A stretch of 64,000 bases of DNA from a bacterium. GTDB lineage: Bacteria > Verrucomicrobiota > Verrucomicrobiia > Verrucomicrobiales > Akkermansiaceae. The notes beneath the pieces were generated by a model, which saw nothing but the letters and a program-made list of their open reading frames with translations, did no database searches and had not been told where the DNA came from. The translations under genes were made by a program, and so were the position numbers. Positions 17,040-25,593 of this stretch are shown here, piece by piece; within the stretch, counting starts at the first letter, position 1, and every line of letters begins with the position of its first letter. The DNA is taken from NCBI GenBank assembly GCA_018222765.1, contig JAAEZT010000004.1, forward strand, positions 1-64,000, in the 5' to 3' direction.

Positions 17040-19558
17040 AATGCTCACGACTAATTTCAAGAGCCGTATTGAAGAGGGTGTTGAAGATTGCGGTTACTTT
17101 TGGGTGTTCTTCGGCCATTGCTGCCGAGGTGCCTGAGAATCTTCCGCGACCAGATTTGACTACGCCGTCTCAAGGTAAAGTGAAGGTCTACATTCTCGCC
17201 GGGCAGTCGAACATGGTGGGTTTTGGGTATCTCAAGGATTCACGTCCGGTGTATCCGAGCATTTTTCTTTCGGCTGATCCGGGGATCAAAGTCGGTCGCA
17301 TGCCTGTTGGCCCCTCAGCGCTTCTCAAGCATGGTGTTTATCAATCGGCTGACAAAGGAGCCCCTGCGGGAGCCAAGATTGAGATCCATCCAGGAGCTTA
17401 CGAGGCAGGCACAACCTATGATACCCTTGAACCAATCAAGAGAACGACCGTCGCCCTGGGCTCGGTAGAGGCCCAGTTGCCAACTATTGAAGGGCCTCAC
17501 ACCGTGGTGGCCAAGACTTTCATTGATGTGCCCATGAGCGGGATCCACGAAATCCACGCGGGATTTGAAAGTTCGACTTATGCAATCGCTTCCATTGATG
17601 GCAAAGAGGTTTATCGTCGGGACCTCGGGAAGGACGCGGTGATTACGCCGGTCGCTCTCGAGCGGGGAAAGCGCTATCCGATGACGATTACTTATTTGAA
17701 AGGTGGCTCGGCGGCTTTGTGGCTTAAGCACATCGAGCTGAAGGGCAAGGGCGATCTCGCTACCCTGAACCAGGAAGGTAAGTATTCCTGGTTTGCTGAT
17801 GAGGAAGGTAAGTGGACCGTTCGTAATGACGTGACTTACTGGGAGACCCGAGTTTCCAAAGAGGAAGGCGGCAGCGGCGGGCCGCTCACCACGACTTCCA
17901 ACGGTAAATTTATCGGCCCGGAAGTTCCCTTTGGCTATGTCATGGGGACTTATCACGACGAACCGGTCTTGCTGATCGAGTCGTCGATGGGGAACCGCGC
18001 CTTGAGCTTCGATTTTCGTCCGCCTTCCAGTGGTAAGACCGAGGAAGAGAAGAGTAACAAGTATTGTGGTTTTGAATACAACGCGATGATCGAAGGAGTT
18101 CACAGAACGCTCAAGAGCATCGATAAGGTCGTGCCAAATTATAAAGGGCAGGGCTACGAGATTTCCGGCTTCGTTTGGTTCCAGGGGCATAAGGACAAGG
18201 GCGTGCCCAAGAAGGAATACGAGAGGCACCTGGTTAACTTGATCAAAGATGTGCGGAAGGAATTCAAGACGCCCAAAATGCCGGCGGTGGTTGCCACGGT
18301 GGGATTTGGCGGGATGGATATGGATCCGGGGCACTTGATGACCTGGGAGGCCCAGATGGCAGTTGGCGATCCCAGGCAGCATCCTGAATTTGCAGGCAAT
18401 GTGGCGAGCGTCGACACGCGCCCCTTTTGGCGGTCACGTGGAGAGTCACCCACCAATACGGGTTACCATTACAACCACAACGCCGAGACCTATGTTCTCA
18501 CCGGCGATGCTCTGGGACGAGCGATGGTTGAGTTGCACGGAGGCAAGGCGGAGAAGCTGTCGGTCGAGACGCAGGTGGAACACCATCCAGATGTGAAGAA
18601 GATCTTCTCTGATGAAGTGACCGGGAATTTTAACAAGAAAGGTCCGCATTATCCTCCCGAGTATTACCGTGAGATGGGCTCGGCACTTAAGCCGATCATC
18701 ATGGAGGAAATGGTCCCGGCGTTTTTGGAGACTGCCTTTGCGGAGAACAGCCGGAGCAACCTGCAGGGGATTGTCCTCGGTGAGAAGCCGAAGAGACTGC
18801 CGTCTGATATTCGCAGCGATCTCGACACCTTGATCGACTACTACGACATGGCGGGGGTCTCGGAATATGGGTGGAGCGCCTTCGGCCCGAAAATGCGTAG
18901 GGCGAGCTGGTCATACTTCAGTTTTGATCCTCCCGAAAAACAGGAAGCGGGGAAAAGCGATCGTTATCGCAAGATCACTTTTCCGAAAGGCATGGAGAAT
19001 TGGTTCGCGGTTGACTTTGATTCGATTCAGGCTGGCTGGAAAACAGGTCAGGCTCCCTTTGGAAGAATGGGAGATAAACTCGACCGTCGGCGACCCACTT
19101 GCAATGGATCACATTGTGGATGCTCTGAGATTCCTGCCACGCTTTGGGAAAAAGAAGTACTTTTGATGCGCCAGACTTTCGATGTTCCGGCGATGAAGAA
19201 AGGGCATGCTTATCGCCTGATTCTGGGCGGGGCAGGTTGTGATCGCTCCGGTGAGGGGTTTGCGATCTATGTAAACGGAAAACTCTTAACCCAGGCCAAC
19301 GGTGGCTTCTACCGCTACTCCGGGATCCGTGGAGGGTATGTTTTCGATGACATCCTGCCTGAATTCCAGGGAGGTAAAGTGACCATCGCGGTGATCAATT
19401 TCCTGCGCTACACCCACTTCCGGAATGTCACTCACTACCACGGCCCGCACCCTGATTTTCGGGGCAAGGAAGTGCCTCCGAATGGTCACGTCAGTCTGTG
19501 GATGGAGGAAGCCAAGCTGTCTCCAGATACGCTTAAAGCGACAGAAGCGAAGAGGTGA
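17036..19558 (+). CDS. Large SASA-family esterase with inserted and C-terminal binding domains
   Basis: An 840-residue secreted esterase of the sialate O-acetylesterase family. A signal peptide (about 1-30) precedes the nucleophile block AGQSNM (S58). The catalytic domain is interrupted at about residues 85-235 by an insert that looks like a PA14 or jelly-roll binding domain (blocks FIDVPMSGIHEIHAGF and YLKGGSAALWL), then resumes with GPEVPFGYVMG and GYEISGFVWFQG, and ends with a His-rich GYHYNHNAE. Beyond about 520 lies a long tail with a beta-galactosidase-like jelly roll (DRSGEGFAIYVNGKLL). The compact paralog at 25594 lacks the insert and the tail. The gene is convergent with the next one. 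Confidence 0.85.
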   Translation: MKCSRLISRAVLKRVLKIAVTFGCSSAIAAEVPENLPRPDLTTPSQGKVKVYILAGQSNMVGFGYLKDSRPVYPSIFLSADPGIKVGRMPVGPSALLKHGVYQSADKGAPAGAKIEIHPGAYEAGTTYDTLEPIKRTTVALGSVEAQLPTIEGPHTVVAKTFIDVPMSGIHEIHAGFESSTYAIASIDGKEVYRRDLGKDAVITPVALERGKRYPMTITYLKGGSAALWLKHIELKGKGDLATLNQEGKYSWFADEEGKWTVRNDVTYWETRVSKEEGGSGGPLTTTSNGKFIGPEVPFGYVMGTYHDEPVLLIESSMGNRALSFDFRPPSSGKTEEEKSNKYCGFEYNAMIEGVHRTLKSIDKVVPNYKGQGYEISGFVWFQGHKDKGVPKKEYERHLVNLIKDVRKEFKTPKMPAVVATVGFGGMDMDPGHLMTWEAQMAVGDPRQHPEFAGNVASVDTRPFWRSRGESPTNTGYHYNHNAETYVLTGDALGRAMVELHGGKAEKLSVETQVEHHPDVKKIFSDEVTGNFNKKGPHYPPEYYREMGSALKPIIMEEMVPAFLETAFAENSRSNLQGIVLGEKPKRLPSDIRSDLDTLIDYYDMAGVSEYGWSAFGPKMRRASWSYFSFDPPEKQEAGKSDRYRKITFPKGMENWFAVDFDSIQAGWKTGQAPFGRMGDKLDRRRPTCNGSHCGCSEIPATLWEKEVLLMRQTFDVPAMKKGHAYRLILGGAGCDRSGEGFAIYVNGKLLTQANGGFYRYSGIRGGYVFDDILPEFQGGKVTIAVINFLRYTHFRNVTHYHGPHPDFRGKEVPPNGHVSLWMEEAKLSPDTLKATEAKR

Positions 19559-19575
19559 TAAAGAATTGCTCTAAA

Positions 19576-22455
19576 TTATGGAGTTTCCACGAGGACGCGG
19601 AAGAAACGCTTCTGGAGACCATTATTCAACAAGGTCTCGACCATGAGTGCGTCTGTTCCGACGCGTAGCCCTGTTGGGCTGTCGATCCAGGAGGCCGTTT
19701 CGAGATCGGTGGTCGATTGAAGTCGATAGGACCGGTTGCTGCTGGAAAACCATTGAATCGTGTATCTGTCCGTTCCATCGATCATTTGGAGATCTAGTCT
19801 GGAACTGGGATCATTGGGAAGAGTATCGAAGAGGAACTCTTCGTAATTGTTGGAGCCATCTGTATCGGAGTCACTGTCTCCCCCTTGAGTGGCCAGGCTA
19901 GCAAAGTGGGTCAACTCCCAGGCGTCCGGCAGTTGGTCATTGTCAGAGTCAAGCGGATTGTCGGAGATTACCCGGATGGTGAAAGTTCGTTCGAAAAAGT
20001 CTCCGGCGGGATCGGTTGTTCTGATGGTGAGATCAAGAGAGCTTCCGGATAATTCGTTGGCATTGGCGAAGGTCGCGGTCGTGCGAATTTCGTTACCATT
20101 GACGATTTCGAAATACTGCTTGGCGAATGCGTCGGTCAGTCCGACGAAAGAGAGGTCGAAATTGAGGTCACTGCTGTTGGGAGACGCTTGGTGGACTTCC
20201 GCAGCCAGCAGGTTGTTGCCGGCAATGAGATCTTCAGGAGCGACGTTGAAGATGACGGGGGTTGTCTCATCGTCATCACTGACGGTAGCGGTGGCAAGGG
20301 TGGAAGCGTCGAAAACTTCGGGAAGGTTGTCTTTTCCTACTTCGCTTCCGTTGAGGTAGACGGCGACACCATCGTCTCGTTGGACCAGAAGACGATAGCC
20401 TTCGTAATTTCCGGGGTTGGTAACTTGAACAGGACGCCGGAAATAAGTAGTGATGTGCCTGTTGGCGGAATCGGGTCCGGAGTCGACCAAGGTCGTCGGG
20501 GAATCACCATAACCGAAGCTGCCATTGCCTGATTTCCAGAGGGAATCATTGAAGGCCACGCTCTTCCAGAGACTACCGGGGTCACTGTTGTCATCGAGGA
20601 AGCGCCACTCGTTGCCAAAGCTGAAAAGCTCTGCCTGGGTTTGGACCGAAGAGATGGAATAGAGATGTGTCTCGCCGATATCAAGGTCCTCGGTTGCCAG
20701 GGTGCCAAGCAAAGTGCCGGCCGGGGCGTTGCTGTTGAGAGTGAGGCTGAGGCCATTTAGGCTGAGGTCGGTTGGGGGATTGTTGAATTCGACAATGGTA
20801 ATGGTGAGGGGGGACTCAATGGTGAAGCCGGAGCGATCGGTGGCGCGGACGCGTACGGTGGCGGAAGTTTGGAGCGAGGCATCAAGAGGCGCTCTGGTCA
20901 CGAGGCGGGTTCCCAGCACTTCGAAGAGGGCATTGTCGTTATCTCCGGCTCCGCTTACGAGTTCAAAGAGGTGGAGATCTCCGGTATCAGTATCGGTGGC
21001 CGTAAGCTCGCCAACTAACGAGCCTTCGGATCGTCCGTCGCTGATGCGGGCGGGGGTGAGGATGATCGAGGTGGGTGGCAGGAGGGAGTCTGCGACTGCG
21101 GTGATGGTGAATTTTTTGGTGAGGGAGTTTCCGCCTTCGTCGCTCGACTGGATGTTGACAGTCCAGGAGTTGTCAGGAGCAACAGGGACTGAAGGGCCTG
21201 ATTGGGCGAACAGCAGTTGATCGCCGGAAATAGTGAAGAGAGCGTTATCGAACTCGTCGGCGACGGTGTCGGCGGTTAATTCGAGATCGAAGCTGGCATC
21301 GCTGCTGCTGAGAAGCACTTGGTGGATTTCAACAGCGAGGACGTTCTCACCCTCGACGAGCTGGTTGGAGTCGATGTTGAAGGTGTGAAACAGTTGGCCG
21401 TCGTCTGGCGCCGAGGAGGCAGGCGTGTTGAAGGCGATCACGCCGCCGGATAGATTCTCGCGGACAATTTCGTTGCCGTTAAGATAGACCACCGCGCCAT
21501 CGTCACGCTTTAGCTTGAGAGAGAGCCTCGAAATATCGGCGAGCCCACCGGCATCGAGGATGAAGCGGTGGCGAAAGTAGTTGGTGAAATGGGTTCCCTG
21601 TCCGGCAATGGCGCTGAGTTCATCTCCTTCCCCGTAGCCCAGTTCGGCGGAGCCGGATGCCCAGGTGCTATCGTCAAAGACGGGTTGCCTCCAGGCCGTT
21701 CCCTGGTCCGATCCGTCATCGAGAAAACTCCAGGTGGACTGGAGAGGGACGAGCGTCTCGATGACTGTTTTTCCGACGAGGTCGTAGGTGTGGGAGGCAC
21801 CGGGGTTGTCGTCGGTGTTGAGGATACCACTGATTCCGCCGCCGGGCGCATTGAGCGGATAGGTTCCGGGGGTCAGGTGGAGGTTGGTCGGGGCCGGGTC
21901 ATTGAAAGTAAGTTCGGCACCATCCAGGAGAGTGCCGTAATGCCCGGCCCAATATTCGGCGTCATCCCCTCCGTCCTGCCAGAAGATTTCGCGCACGCCG
22001 GCCGGATAGTTTTCGAAGATGTGTTCCTGAACTTCCCAGACTCCCGTGGCGGTGAGAGGGTTGGTTTGGTTGCCAGCTTCCCAGGATTGCAGGACGACGC
22101 CATTTTCATTGCGAAGCTCGACCCGGAGAAAGTAGGAATCGGAGACGTTGTTTACACCTTTAAAATATTCCCGAACGAGGATCGGCGGAGAGGAGTCGAG
22201 GAACTCCGGAGTGTAGCCTTTGGCGATGAGATCAATCGTTTGCGTTCGGGTGCACCAGTCGTAGGAGGTCAGGAAACTAGCCCCATCTGCATCGACTGAG
22301 TCAGGGCGGGTGGTCCAGCCGTCGCCGCCATTGACCACGGACCATCCTGTGGTGGCGCCTCCTTGAGCGGACGGGTTGGTGAGGAGATTGACGCCGGCGT
22401 GGGCGGCCGTTTGCAGCACGAGAGCGAGGAAAATGGGGAGTCTTGAGCTATTCAT
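19576..22455 (-). CDS. Giant secreted protein with two jelly-roll repeats and cadherin-like domains
   Basis: A surface or secreted protein of about 959 residues. I chose the ATG at 22455 because it begins a clean signal peptide (MNSSRLPIFLALVLQTAAHA); the frame is open 93 bases further upstream. Two related repeats of about 165 residues contain WSFLDDGSDQG or WRFLDDNSDPG, RDDGAVVYLNG or RDDGVAVYLNG, and NVLAVEIHQ or NLLAAEVHQ, a galactose-binding-like jelly roll. Cadherin-like stretches (DTDTGDLHLFEL, DLDIGETHLYSI) alternate with them. Near the end an acidic LDSDNDQLPDAWE segment resembles thrombospondin type 3 calcium sites, followed by a C-terminal module ending RFFRVLVE, shared with three other proteins here. 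Probably binds surface polysaccharide; no enzyme domain seen. Confidence 0.82.
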   Translation of the reverse strand: MNSSRLPIFLALVLQTAAHAGVNLLTNPSAQGGATTGWSVVNGGDGWTTRPDSVDADGASFLTSYDWCTRTQTIDLIAKGYTPEFLDSSPPILVREYFKGVNNVSDSYFLRVELRNENGVVLQSWEAGNQTNPLTATGVWEVQEHIFENYPAGVREIFWQDGGDDAEYWAGHYGTLLDGAELTFNDPAPTNLHLTPGTYPLNAPGGGISGILNTDDNPGASHTYDLVGKTVIETLVPLQSTWSFLDDGSDQGTAWRQPVFDDSTWASGSAELGYGEGDELSAIAGQGTHFTNYFRHRFILDAGGLADISRLSLKLKRDDGAVVYLNGNEIVRENLSGGVIAFNTPASSAPDDGQLFHTFNIDSNQLVEGENVLAVEIHQVLLSSSDASFDLELTADTVADEFDNALFTISGDQLLFAQSGPSVPVAPDNSWTVNIQSSDEGGNSLTKKFTITAVADSLLPPTSIILTPARISDGRSEGSLVGELTATDTDTGDLHLFELVSGAGDNDNALFEVLGTRLVTRAPLDASLQTSATVRVRATDRSGFTIESPLTITIVEFNNPPTDLSLNGLSLTLNSNAPAGTLLGTLATEDLDIGETHLYSISSVQTQAELFSFGNEWRFLDDNSDPGSLWKSVAFNDSLWKSGNGSFGYGDSPTTLVDSGPDSANRHITTYFRRPVQVTNPGNYEGYRLLVQRDDGVAVYLNGSEVGKDNLPEVFDASTLATATVSDDDETTPVIFNVAPEDLIAGNNLLAAEVHQASPNSSDLNFDLSFVGLTDAFAKQYFEIVNGNEIRTTATFANANELSGSSLDLTIRTTDPAGDFFERTFTIRVISDNPLDSDNDQLPDAWELTHFASLATQGGDSDSDTDGSNNYEEFLFDTLPNDPSSRLDLQMIDGTDRYTIQWFSSSNRSYRLQSTTDLETASWIDSPTGLRVGTDALMVETLLNNGLQKRFFRVLVETP

Positions 22456-22648
22456 GGGAGAATGAGGAGAGGTTGAGGCGAAGCCTGAGGAGGAGTTTGA
22501 GGATGCCAGCGCGGGCGGAACGAAAGCAAGGCGCAAGTTCAAGGGCACGCAGTTTTCGAGCCAGGCAGGAAATTTTATCGAGGAGATTGAGGAGGAGTGA
22601 TAAAAGGGCTTCTAAGCATCAGTAGCTAATCCTCAGTCTTTAATCCTC
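22456..22648. other. Divergent spacer, purine-rich, with a direct repeat at the DUF4407 start
   Basis: The spacer has purine-rich blocks made of GAGGAG and TTGAGG words at about 22459-22505 and 22578-22603. TAATCCTC occurs twice (22627-22634 and 22641-22648), the second copy touching the ATG at 22649. The 14-base spacing could be an operator or chance. Confidence 0.3.
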
Positions 22649-24337
22649 ATGTTCCATTCTATCAAACACATTTTCTTTTGGCTGTCTGGAGCAGGCGCCC
22701 AAGCTCTCGAGCAATGTCCCAACTGGGAGCAGCGAAAATACGTCGCGTTCGGGGCCACGGTCTTGGTTCCCTGCGCTTTTGCTTTCATTGCTTGTTCCTA
22801 CGCGCTTTCAACGATTACCGATCGCGCCTTGGTGATTTTTCCGGTGGCCTTGGTTTGGGCGTTCATCATCCTGACCATCGACCGAGCGCTCCTGGCTGGC
22901 TATCGGCCGTTCCTTTCTTGGACCCGCAAGCTTTCCCAGTTTTCCCTCCGGCTGTGTGTAGCCATTCTCATGGGGCTGACAATTGCCCACCCTCTGGTTC
23001 TGCTTCTATTCAGCGATACGATCAGTTCGGTGATTGAGGAAGACCGTGCTGCCGAAATTGAAGTGGTGCGGGCCGAGTTCGGCGAAACCAAGACGGGAGT
23101 GAGAACCGAGATCACCCGTCTCGATAATGCCGTGGCAGTTCAGCGGGAAAAGTGGACCGAAAGTTTTCAGGCCCGCTTTATCATTCAGGATCCCAATACC
23201 GTTGATGAAGCGATCCCCGGCCTGACTGCAGCGCAGCAAACGGAATTCGATGCCGCGATCGCGGAGGCGACTGCACCCTTCAATGATCGTCTTGTTATTG
23301 TTCAGCAGCAGTTTGATGAACTCTCGCCCCAGTATACCAAACTCCAGACCGAGCTCTCGTATTGGCAGGCCGAGTTTGAGCGTGAACTCAACGGCCAGCG
23401 CTCTGGTCTGGTCGGAGAAGGGCCGCGTGCCAGGTCCATCAAATCGGATCAACTCGAACCGCGCCGGGCCGAGTCGCAGCGGCTCGGGGGATTACTGGAG
23501 CATCTCAGTGGAGAGAAAGCGATGCTGCAAACGCAGGTCCGGACTGCCGAAGCGAGTGCGATCGAGGCCTATGAAGGAAAGCTTGCCGAAATCGAAGATG
23601 CCAATCGCGCGGAAGAGGAACGGGTTTTGGCGTTGAAGCGACAGGTTGAAGAGGATCAGGCGGGGGCTTTTGTAACCCAGCAAAATGCGCTGCGCGAAAC
23701 GATCAAGCTACAGATTGATTCACTGCTCGCCGAACAAGATCTCGCCAAGGAGGAGTTGGCCTCAGTGGGTAAAGAGGAACGTGAACGTCTTGCTGAAATT
23801 AAGAATGAGCCGCGCCGCGACATTCTCACCCAGACCCTCGCCCTGCATCATTTGTTTGAAGCGGGTGCGGAAGGAGGGGAGTTTGCGTTCTACACTTATG
23901 TCATTCTCACCGCGCTTTTCATGCTAGTCGATACGATCCCTCTGGTGGTGAAGTTTTTCACCAAGCCGGGACCCTATGACACCCTCGTGGATCGTGACGA
24001 AATTACCTTTGATGCCGAGCATAAGGAATTCAAGACCCACAAGGGTCGCTACAAAGAAAAGCTCCCTGATGGCAATGTGATTTCAGTGACCCGGAATAAA
24101 TATCTGGAGGATGCGCTGGTCGACGGTGTCGAACATTCCCAAGCCGCCCGTCAGTTTCTGGACTCACTCACCGCCATGGAACGTTCTTTCGCCGAGAAAA
24201 TGCGCCTTGAGGAAGAAGCAAATGCTGAAGCGGGTCCGGAGAAACTCGCCATGATCGAGAAAATGAAGATGAACTTCTACGAAGATCTTCAAGTGCGCAT
24301 GGAGACCTTTTTCAAAAAGGAAGCGACCCAAAGTTGA
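22649..24337 (+). CDS. DUF4407 membrane protein with long coiled coil
   Basis: A 562-residue integral membrane protein of the DUF4407 family. The opening SGAGAQALEQCPNWEQRKY is the family signature and is followed by two hydrophobic hairpins (about 30-75 and 88-118). A long charged coiled coil spans about 135-385, rich in Glu, Arg and Gln, and a third membrane region lies near 405-425 (FAFYTYVILTALFMLVDT). The C-terminal 130 residues are soluble and charged. The family is widespread in Bacteroidota and related groups but its function is unknown. It is convergent with purC one base away and does not look like part of an operon. Confidence 0.88.
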   Translation: MFHSIKHIFFWLSGAGAQALEQCPNWEQRKYVAFGATVLVPCAFAFIACSYALSTITDRALVIFPVALVWAFIILTIDRALLAGYRPFLSWTRKLSQFSLRLCVAILMGLTIAHPLVLLLFSDTISSVIEEDRAAEIEVVRAEFGETKTGVRTEITRLDNAVAVQREKWTESFQARFIIQDPNTVDEAIPGLTAAQQTEFDAAIAEATAPFNDRLVIVQQQFDELSPQYTKLQTELSYWQAEFERELNGQRSGLVGEGPRARSIKSDQLEPRRAESQRLGGLLEHLSGEKAMLQTQVRTAEASAIEAYEGKLAEIEDANRAEEERVLALKRQVEEDQAGAFVTQQNALRETIKLQIDSLLAEQDLAKEELASVGKEERERLAEIKNEPRRDILTQTLALHHLFEAGAEGGEFAFYTYVILTALFMLVDTIPLVVKFFTKPGPYDTLVDRDEITFDAEHKEFKTHKGRYKEKLPDGNVISVTRNKYLEDALVDGVEHSQAARQFLDSLTAMERSFAEKMRLEEEANAEAGPEKLAMIEKMKMNFYEDLQVRMETFFKKEATQS

Positions 24338-24338
24338 G

Positions 24339-25391
24339 CTAAAGCAGCGCGTCTAGAATTAGATTTGTCGATTCGACAATCCGTTGGTCGCGTGGGCGTA
24401 GGTCCGGGGTGAAGGTTTCGCCGGTGAGGTGTTGCAACCCTTGGATGTAGCGCACGGCGATTTCGGCGGCTTGTTCGTCGGAGAATTGTTGTCCTTGCTC
24501 CTTCACCATACCGCGGGCGAATTCCTTGGAGAAGGAAACTGGCTTGCCATCGCGGGTTTGGATCTTTCCGTCATCGTCGAGGGCCCAAAAGCGCGACGAA
24601 TCCATGGTATAAAGTTCGTCTGCCGCGACAATGTTTCCATCGACATTGATGCCGTGTTCGGTCTTGGTGTCCACGAGGATCATTCCTCTTTCAGCGAGGT
24701 TTTGAGAAACGATGCCGAAGGCCATCAGGGAGGAGTTGCGAATCTGGGTATATTGCTCTTCGGTGCAGATGCCGTTCTCAACGAGGAAGTCCGCATCGAT
24801 GGTGCGATCGACGGCCTCTTTGGTGCTCGGTGTATCCATAAGGTAGGGAAGGCGGCCGTTGGACTCGAGTTCGGAGATTGTTAGTTCGTGGCCGGCGTAT
24901 TTTAAAATGTCTTGTCCTGCTTCCTTGGCGGCGAGCCAATGTTGGTAGAGGGAAGTGGAGGTCGAGCTCTCCGCCATGTAGAGGCGAAGGACGTTTTCCA
25001 GTTTCACCAGACTGAGATTTTCCGCGGGGATCACCGTCGAGCTGGGGATAAGGCCATCGACTTCGAATTGCGAGGAGCCGAGGACATGCTTCACCAGGCG
25101 GAGCATGTGGTCGTGGTTGAAGGCGAGGACCTGGTCCTTGAAGGGAATGGCGCCCCGGTTGACATCGTGGGTGGAGATCCGGTTGTTGCGGAACATCAGG
25201 CGAATCGACTTTCCGGCGGGCGTTTTCAGGGCATCGCCGAAGACGGAATCGGACACTTTGCCCTCCAGAACCGTGCAGCCTTGCAACCGCGGGAGGTCGC
25301 CGTCTTCGATCAATTGTCTGATGGGACGTCCCTCGTTCACGGCTGCTCCGTGAGCTGCCACCAATTCGCGAATTTCCTGTTCGTTGAGCAT
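24339..25391 (-). CDS. purC: Phosphoribosylaminoimidazole-succinocarboxamide (SAICAR) synthase
   Basis: Catalyses the ATP-dependent joining of aspartate to CAIR in purine biosynthesis. The 350-residue protein belongs to the longer PurC form. Visible family blocks are EGKVSDSV near the start, the STHDV region that binds substrate, DTKTEHGINVDG for nucleotide and metal, and the hallmark TMDSSRFW. The N-terminal 30 residues are an extra helix. The upstream region holds a perfect 14-base palindrome (25476-25489) and, beyond it, a terminator from the gene behind it. It is a single-gene housekeeping unit, convergent with the DUF4407 gene. Confidence 0.93.
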   Translation of the reverse strand: MLNEQEIRELVAAHGAAVNEGRPIRQLIEDGDLPRLQGCTVLEGKVSDSVFGDALKTPAGKSIRLMFRNNRISTHDVNRGAIPFKDQVLAFNHDHMLRLVKHVLGSSQFEVDGLIPSSTVIPAENLSLVKLENVLRLYMAESSTSTSLYQHWLAAKEAGQDILKYAGHELTISELESNGRLPYLMDTPSTKEAVDRTIDADFLVENGICTEEQYTQIRNSSLMAFGIVSQNLAERGMILVDTKTEHGINVDGNIVAADELYTMDSSRFWALDDDGKIQTRDGKPVSFSKEFARGMVKEQGQQFSDEQAAEIAVRYIQGLQHLTGETFTPDLRPRDQRIVESTNLILDALL

Positions 25392-25475
25392 GTGTGAGTG
25401 TCTGCACGTATTGCTACTACCAGATTGGGCCGGTGGGGAGTCGAAACTTTAGGGATGGTGGGATCGAGCCCCCCA

Positions 25476-25489
25476 GGGAATCGATTCCC
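25476..25489. promoter_or_regulatory. Perfect palindrome upstream of purC, candidate operator
   Basis: The 14-base sequence GGGAATCGATTCCC is its own reverse complement. It lies 85 bases upstream of the purC ATG and before the terminator of the next gene, so it belongs to the purC control region. A dimeric regulator could bind it, but nothing identifies which one. Confidence 0.4.
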
Positions 25490-25504
25490 GAGAGATGAAG
25501 CCCA

Positions 25505-25539
25505 AAAAAGTCGGGGAGATTCATTCTCCCCGACTTTTT
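25505..25539. terminator. Rho-independent terminator, bidirectional
   Basis: A perfect 15-base stem AAAAAGTCGGGGAGA pairs with its complement across the five-base loop TTCAT. A-rich and T-rich ends flank it, so it works in both directions; in the leftward direction it ends transcription from the SASA esterase gene at 25594. Confidence 0.88.
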
Positions 25540-25593
25540 GCTGCGAGAGTGGTGAAGGTTGCCGCCCTGGGGCCACCGGAGGGCCGGGGATCC

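Noticed and set aside
25455-25495. T-arm-like sequence that might be part of a tRNA
   Set aside because: The loop does not match TTCRANN, and no acceptor stem or anticodon arm can be folded around it.
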